From: NORP240 sp965222175
GTDB lineage: Bacteria; Pseudomonadota; Gammaproteobacteria; Pseudomonadales; Pseudohongiellaceae
Assembly (NCBI GenBank): GCA_965222175.1
Contig: OZ244938.1
Span: 930,001-994,000, forward strand
Direction: 5' to 3'
Length of the DNA: 64,000 nucleotides
Shown: positions 59,717 through 64,000 of the stretch, piece after piece
Layout of the letters: every line of letters starts with the position of its first letter
Position numbering within the stretch: position 1 is the first letter of the stretch
Position numbers and translations under genes: made by a program
The notes under the pieces: generated by a model
What the model saw: the letters and a program-made list of their open reading frames with translations, nothing else
What the model was told of the DNA's origin: nothing
The model's database searches: none

Positions 59717-60694
59717 ATGACAGTAGCGGCTGAGCCTGCCCTGGATTCTCTGGATTACCCCACCCTGATTAGCCTGCATGGCGACCTTATTTTTTCCGGG
59801 GAGGCGGACCTGTCGGATGCCTTCAACGACGTCGAGGAGGGCATTTACAATCGCGTCAGCGATCACCTGGACGATGCCGGCAAACTGACCGAGCTGATTC
59901 CTTCCCCGCCCCATCACCTGATGGCGCTGCTCAACAAGCTGGACCAGCCGGACTCCAGCTTCATCCAGATTCAGGAAATGGTGCGCCAGGACCTGGGACT
60001 GATGAGCGAGATTATCAGGATATCCAACAGTCCCCTGTTCCGGACGCGAGCCGGGGACATCACCTCCATAGAACGGGCCATCGCCATGCTGGGCACACGG
60101 GGCGTCATGGAGATTGCCTCCCAGCTGATGATGCGCCGCATCATCGACGTCAAGTCGTCGCGGTTCAAGCACTTCAGCCGGTCTCTGTGGATGCATTGCC
60201 TGAAAAGCGCCGAGGCGGGGACCGTGCTGGGGGACAAGGACGACGCCTTTACCAACTACCTGCTTGGCCTGGTCCACTCCATCGGCTATGTCGTCGCCCT
60301 GTCCGGCTACGTGGCCATCAGCGGCAACGACCGCCCGGAAGCCATCAACGACCTCAAGGTGGTCCGTCACATCTGCCTGGAGCAGGGGCCGTGGCTGTCC
60401 ATGAAGGTCGCCGAGGAATGGGGCCTGCCCGACCTGGTGCTGCAAACCCTGGACGAGTTCGACCGGTTCTTCGGTGCGCTGATCCTGGACGCCGAATTCG
60501 ATATCTCGCTGAATACCACCAGGACGCTCTACCTCAGCAGCACCTGCGCACAGATTCATTCCCTGGTCACCAACGACCGGCTGGCCCGGGACAGCGGCTA
60601 TGCCTTTCTTAACGGCATCGGCCTGGATATGGATGCCCGGCGGATGTCGGCACTGTTCGAGCGGTTCAAGACCCTGGACGCCCAGGAGTCCTGA
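59717..60694 (+). CDS. HDOD domain protein
   Basis: A 325-residue cytoplasmic protein with an HDOD domain (about residues 60-260), a non-catalytic relative of HD phosphohydrolases that often acts in signalling. Seen are LTELIPSPPHHLMALLNKLD, RQDLGLMSEIIRISNSPLF, SIERAIAMLGTRGVMEIASQ and LLGLVHSIGYVVAL. The ATG at 59717 has AAGGAAG at a good distance. The gene sits downstream of an 18-unit 8-bp repeat array. Target unknown. Confidence 0.9.
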   Translation: MTVAAEPALDSLDYPTLISLHGDLIFSGEADLSDAFNDVEEGIYNRVSDHLDDAGKLTELIPSPPHHLMALLNKLDQPDSSFIQIQEMVRQDLGLMSEIIRISNSPLFRTRAGDITSIERAIAMLGTRGVMEIASQLMMRRIIDVKSSRFKHFSRSLWMHCLKSAEAGTVLGDKDDAFTNYLLGLVHSIGYVVALSGYVAISGNDRPEAINDLKVVRHICLEQGPWLSMKVAEEWGLPDLVLQTLDEFDRFFGALILDAEFDISLNTTRTLYLSSTCAQIHSLVTNDRLARDSGYAFLNGIGLDMDARRMSALFERFKTLDAQES

Positions 60695-60777
60695 ATCCCG
60701 GAGTCCACTCCGTTACCGGATCTCCCTGCACTGCAGATCACTATCCCGGGGCGTTGCCGCCGGGAGGCTCCGGCCTG

Positions 60778-60786
60778 TGCTATGAT
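60778..60786 (+). promoter_or_regulatory. Candidate extended -10 promoter of dbpA
   Basis: TGCTATGAT is a good extended -10 element (TGN-TATGAT) with no clear -35 box. It would start transcription near 60793, leaving a leader of about 20 bases before the GTG start of dbpA. Confidence 0.5.
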
Positions 60787-60813
60787 GCGCGCCCCTCATG
60801 AACAGGTGATGCA

Positions 60814-62208
60814 GTGAACAGTTCAATAGACACCCCGGCGTTCACCACGTTGCCCCTGCGCGCCGAACTGCTGGCGAGTATCGCAACACTGGCCTATCAG
60901 TCGATGACGCCTGTCCAGGCACAGACCCTGCCGCCATTGCTGACCGGTAAGGACCTCATTGCCCAGGCCATGACCGGCAGCGGTAAAACGGCGGCCTTCG
61001 CCATCGGCCTGCTCAACGGCCTGGAGGCACAGTCCTATGCGACGCAGGCACTGGTGCTGACACCCACCAGGGAGCTGGCGGACCAGGTGGCGACGGAGAT
61101 CCGCCGGCTGGCCAGCACCATCCCCAATGTCAAGGTGCTCACGCTGTGCGGTGGTAAACCGATGGGGCCACAGCTGGCTTCACTGCGGCGTGACCCGCAT
61201 ATCGTCGTGGGCACCCCCGGTCGCATTCTGAAACATCTGGAGAAACAGACTCTGCGCCTGGGAGCCGTCCGGACCCTGGTACTGGATGAAGCCGACCGGA
61301 TGCTGGACATGGGTTTTCATGACGACATCATGGCGATCATCGCCAGGACCCCCGCGGCCAGGCAGACCCTGTTGTTTTCGGCGACCTACCCCGACAGCAT
61401 CCGGCAGATCAGCCGTACCGTGCAGCGCGATCCCGTGGATATCCGGGTGGAGAACAGTCACAGCGCGCCGGACATCGAACAGGTTTTCCTCCAGGTGGAC
61501 GAGGACCAGCGGCTCCAGGCCCTGCTCAGGCTCATTGCCCATTATCAGCCGGAAACAACACTGGTGTTCTGCAATACCCGGGAAAAGTGCCAGCGCCTGG
61601 TCAACGAACTGAGGCAGCAGGATCTGCATGCTCTGGCCCTGCACGGCGACCTGGAACAGTTCGAACGTGACCAGGTGCTGACCCGGTTCTCCAGCCGGAG
61701 CAGCTCCATACTGGTCGCTACCGATGTGGCTGCACGGGGGCTCGATGTGAAAGAGCTGGCCGCGGTGATCAATTTCGAGCTCGCCCGCGATCCGGAAGTG
61801 CATACCCATCGCATTGGACGTACCGCCCGGGCGGGCAGCAAGGGTCTTGCGGTAACGCTGTTCAGCAGCTCGCAGCGCCGGCACCTGCGCGCCATCGAAG
61901 AATTTCAGGGAGCGGCCGCGACCCTGATCAGCCTCGCTGATCTGCACGATCCATTGGACTTCAAACTCTACCCGCCCATGGTCACCCTGCAGGTAACCGG
62001 GGGTCGCAAGGACAAGATCAGGGCCGGGGATCTGCTGGGCGCCCTGACCGCCAACGGTGAACTTGCCGGCAGCCAGATCGGCAGGATCACCCTGTTTGAT
62101 AAAGTCGCCTACGTCGCCGTCGAGCAGCAGGCGGCGAAAACAGCATTGGCGATTCTTGGCGATGGCAGGATAAAAGGGAGGAAATTCCGGGTACAGCGAC
62201 TGCGTTGA
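60814..62208 (+). CDS. dbpA: DbpA, DEAD-box ATP-dependent RNA helicase
   Basis: A 464-residue RNA helicase. Q-motif around residues 27-36, Walker A AMTGSGKTAAF (residues 52-62), the DEAD box in LVLDEADRMLDMG, SAT in LLFSATYPD and the HRIGRTARAG motif VI. The last 75 residues are the DbpA RNA-binding domain, which targets the enzyme to hairpin 92 of 23S rRNA, where it assists 50S ribosome assembly. Start is GTG 60814 with AGGTGA just before it. Family assignment is firm because of the C-terminal domain. Monocistronic. Confidence 0.95.
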   Translation: MNSSIDTPAFTTLPLRAELLASIATLAYQSMTPVQAQTLPPLLTGKDLIAQAMTGSGKTAAFAIGLLNGLEAQSYATQALVLTPTRELADQVATEIRRLASTIPNVKVLTLCGGKPMGPQLASLRRDPHIVVGTPGRILKHLEKQTLRLGAVRTLVLDEADRMLDMGFHDDIMAIIARTPAARQTLLFSATYPDSIRQISRTVQRDPVDIRVENSHSAPDIEQVFLQVDEDQRLQALLRLIAHYQPETTLVFCNTREKCQRLVNELRQQDLHALALHGDLEQFERDQVLTRFSSRSSSILVATDVAARGLDVKELAAVINFELARDPEVHTHRIGRTARAGSKGLAVTLFSSSQRRHLRAIEEFQGAAATLISLADLHDPLDFKLYPPMVTLQVTGGRKDKIRAGDLLGALTANGELAGSQIGRITLFDKVAYVAVEQQAAKTALAILGDGRIKGRKFRVQRLR

Positions 62209-62393
62209 TTGCGCAGCAGCAATAATGGACAGATTGCTTTGCAGCTGTGTGCCTGAGACTCGTTGCCGTGATTCGGGGTATGATGAGCCGCGACCGAGTG
62301 CGACGCGCTATCCAGGCCGGGTCGTCAACATTGCCTGACGGGAACTGGGCGTCCCGCCAACAACCAACGCGAACCGGAGGCGCAGCTACCCTG

Positions 62394-64000
62394 ATGAGCA
62401 ACAGCAGGCCAATCTATATTTCCTACGCCGGACCCTCTCTCCTGGAAACACCCCTGCTCAACAAGGGGTCGGCATTTTCCGAGAAGGAACGCCGTAATTT
62501 CAACCTGCTGGGCCTGCTGCCGCCCCGCTACGAAAGCATCGAAGAGCAGGCCAAACGGGCCTACATGCAGTATCGCAGCTTCGACGATGCCATCAACAAG
62601 CACATCTACCTGCGCGTGGTGCAGGACAATAACGAGACCCTGTTTTACCGGCTGCTGACCGATCACCTGGTGGAAATGCTGCCGATTATCTACACCCCGA
62701 CGGTCGGTGATGCCTGTGAACATTTCTCCGATATCTACCGCAGCGCCCGCGGCATCTTCGTGTCCTACGAAGAGCGCGAGTTCATGGACGATGTACTGCG
62801 CAGCGTGACCAAGGACAAGGTTAAGGTCATCGTGGTGACCGACGGTGAACGCGTGCTGGGCCTGGGTGACCAGGGCATAGGCGGCATGGGTATCGCCATC
62901 GGCAAGCTCAGTGTCTACACCGCCATCGGCGGAATCAGCCCGGCCTACACGCTGCCGGTAGCGCTGGACGTGGGCACCAACAATCGCAAACTGCTGGACG
63001 ATCCGTTTTACATGGGCATGCGTCATCCCCGCATCACCGATGCCGAGTACGACCGTTTCGTGGATGCCTTCATCGACGCGGTGCAGGAACGCTGGCCGGG
63101 CGTGTTGATCCAGTTCGAGGATTTCGCCCAGCCTAATGCCATGCCGATACTGCAGCGTCACCGCGACCGCGTCTGCTGCTTCAACGACGACATCCAGGGT
63201 ACCGCGGCCGTCACCCTGGGAACCCTGCTGGCTGCCTGCCGCAAGAAGCGGGTAGCGCTGCAGGACCAACAGGTCGTGTTCGTCGGTGCCGGCTCCGCCG
63301 GCTGCGGCATCGCCGAGCTGATCATCTCGGCGATGATCGCCCGGGGACTCAGCGACAGCGAGGCCAGAGCAAGAATCTTCATGGTCGACAAGGACGGGCT
63401 GCTGGTGGAAGGCATGCCGGGGCTGCGGGATTTTCAGCAGCGCCTGGTGCAGTCCCGTGCCGCCATCGCCGGCTGGAACCTGGCGGAACCCGACCGTAGC
63501 CCGGGACTGCTGGATATACTGAAAAACACCGGCGCCGGCGTCATGATCGGCGTTTCAGGCCAGCCCGGGCTGTTTTCCGAAGAGGTAGTGCGTACCATGC
63601 ATGCCGGCTGCGAGCGGCCCATCATCCTGCCGCTCAGCAATCCGTCGCGGCTTACCGAAGCCCATCCCGGTGACGTCCTCAACTGGACCGACGGCAAGGC
63701 CCTGGTGGCCACCGGCAGCCCGTTTCACGACGTGGAATTTGCCGGCAGGAAAGCCACCATTTCCCAGTGTAACAACAGCTACGTGTTCCCGGGTGTGGGC
63801 CTGGGTGTGATTGCGGCAAAAGCGACACGTGTCACAGACGAGATGCTGATGGTTGCCAGCACCACGCTGGCCGAACTTTCCCATGAAGCAGACGACTCCA
63901 GCGCCGTACTGCCACCGTTGACCGACCTGTCGGCAATCAGCCGCAAAATTGCCTTCGCGGTGGCCAGGACCGCCCAGGAACAGAATCACGCCCTGGCCAC
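62394..64000 (+). CDS. maeA: NAD-dependent malic enzyme, MaeA (partial)
   Basis: First 535 residues of a malic enzyme of about 560, cut by the window end. It converts L-malate to pyruvate and CO2 with NAD+. Motifs: IIYTPTVGDACEHFS with the catalytic Tyr, the Lys-containing GGISPAYTLPVALDVGTNN, the metal-binding LIQFEDFAQPNA and CCFNDDIQGTAAVTLGT, and the NAD-binding VFVGAGSAGCGIAEL. ATG 62394 follows GGAGG by 13 bases, a long but acceptable spacing. The gene lies 185 bases after dbpA and is probably transcribed independently. Confidence 0.94.
   Translation, partial: MSNSRPIYISYAGPSLLETPLLNKGSAFSEKERRNFNLLGLLPPRYESIEEQAKRAYMQYRSFDDAINKHIYLRVVQDNNETLFYRLLTDHLVEMLPIIYTPTVGDACEHFSDIYRSARGIFVSYEEREFMDDVLRSVTKDKVKVIVVTDGERVLGLGDQGIGGMGIAIGKLSVYTAIGGISPAYTLPVALDVGTNNRKLLDDPFYMGMRHPRITDAEYDRFVDAFIDAVQERWPGVLIQFEDFAQPNAMPILQRHRDRVCCFNDDIQGTAAVTLGTLLAACRKKRVALQDQQVVFVGAGSAGCGIAELIISAMIARGLSDSEARARIFMVDKDGLLVEGMPGLRDFQQRLVQSRAAIAGWNLAEPDRSPGLLDILKNTGAGVMIGVSGQPGLFSEEVVRTMHAGCERPIILPLSNPSRLTEAHPGDVLNWTDGKALVATGSPFHDVEFAGRKATISQCNNSYVFPGVGLGVIAAKATRVTDEMLMVASTTLAELSHEADDSSAVLPPLTDLSAISRKIAFAVARTAQEQNHALA

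Noticed and set aside
1..64000. Exosortase (EpsH/XrtA-type) gene expected with PEP-CTERM proteins
   Set aside because: No multi-pass protein with the exosortase Cys-Arg-His pattern is found among the genes here; it must be elsewhere in the genome.
1..64000. tRNA, rRNA or known riboswitch
   Set aside because: I saw no T-loop or conserved riboswitch core in any intergenic stretch. A tRNAscan or Infernal run would settle this.

Overview
The window is a GC-rich chromosomal segment of a gammaproteobacterium, most likely a free-living marine or aquatic aerobe. The grounds are an MaeA-type malic enzyme, DbpA, CvrA/NhaP2, two TonB-dependent receptors, PQQ biosynthesis, PEP-CTERM proteins and an ArsJ pair. 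There is no prophage, integron, CRISPR array, rRNA or tRNA that I can see. The assignment rests on gene content only; no 16S or marker gene is present.

Layout. 1-2.3 kb: the end of an amidohydrolase, a small secreted protein, then a cassette of a 58-residue PEP-CTERM peptide plus a membrane fatty-acid/sterol hydroxylase. 2.7-6.6 kb: the GAPDH-ArsJ arsenate detoxification pair, convergent with a dioxygenase-double-cupin fusion. 6.6-16.5 kb: surface-polysaccharide type genes (three glycosyltransferases, UDP-glucose dehydrogenase), a MauG-like dihaem protein, a classical PEP-CTERM protein, and a second 58-residue peptide/hydroxylase cassette. 16.8-29 kb: a large TonB receptor, a haem-plus-copper oxygenase-like secreted protein with a partner, an asparagine synthase, and a PepSY/siderophore-receptor block. 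29.3-38.5 kb: a pip-kinase-response regulator operon divergent from pqqABCDE and an ABC exporter. 38.5-50.8 kb: serine hydrolase, EamA transporter, M28 peptidase, cytochrome b561, membrane LuxR protein, CvrA antiporter, a SecD-SecF fusion and a phosphatase. 51-64 kb: small unknown genes, secreted hydrolases, a beta-propeller protein, YidB-like, DUF4332 and DUF481 proteins, an HDOD protein, dbpA and malic enzyme (cut by the window end).

The most interesting signal is the pair of cassettes at 1.2-2.3 and 12.9-14.2 kb. Each encodes a 58-residue protein that is little more than a signal peptide joined to a PEP-CTERM-like tail, followed by an eight-histidine membrane hydroxylase. All three PEP-CTERM-like genes in the window carry a sigma-54 type GG-N10-GC promoter match. 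This suggests a co-regulated sorted-peptide/lipid-hydroxylase system, which is an inference.

A second theme is intergenic architecture. Many leaders contain short tandem repeats of 7, 8, 9, 12, 13, 15 or 17 bp, unrelated in sequence to one another, several ending right at the ribosome-binding site or start codon. Two dispersed repeat families also occur. One is an IS5-like miniature element with terminal inverted repeats and a CTAA target duplication, sitting between pqqA and pqqB. A 65-bp direct repeat derived from the response-regulator gene flanks the PepSY/TonB block.
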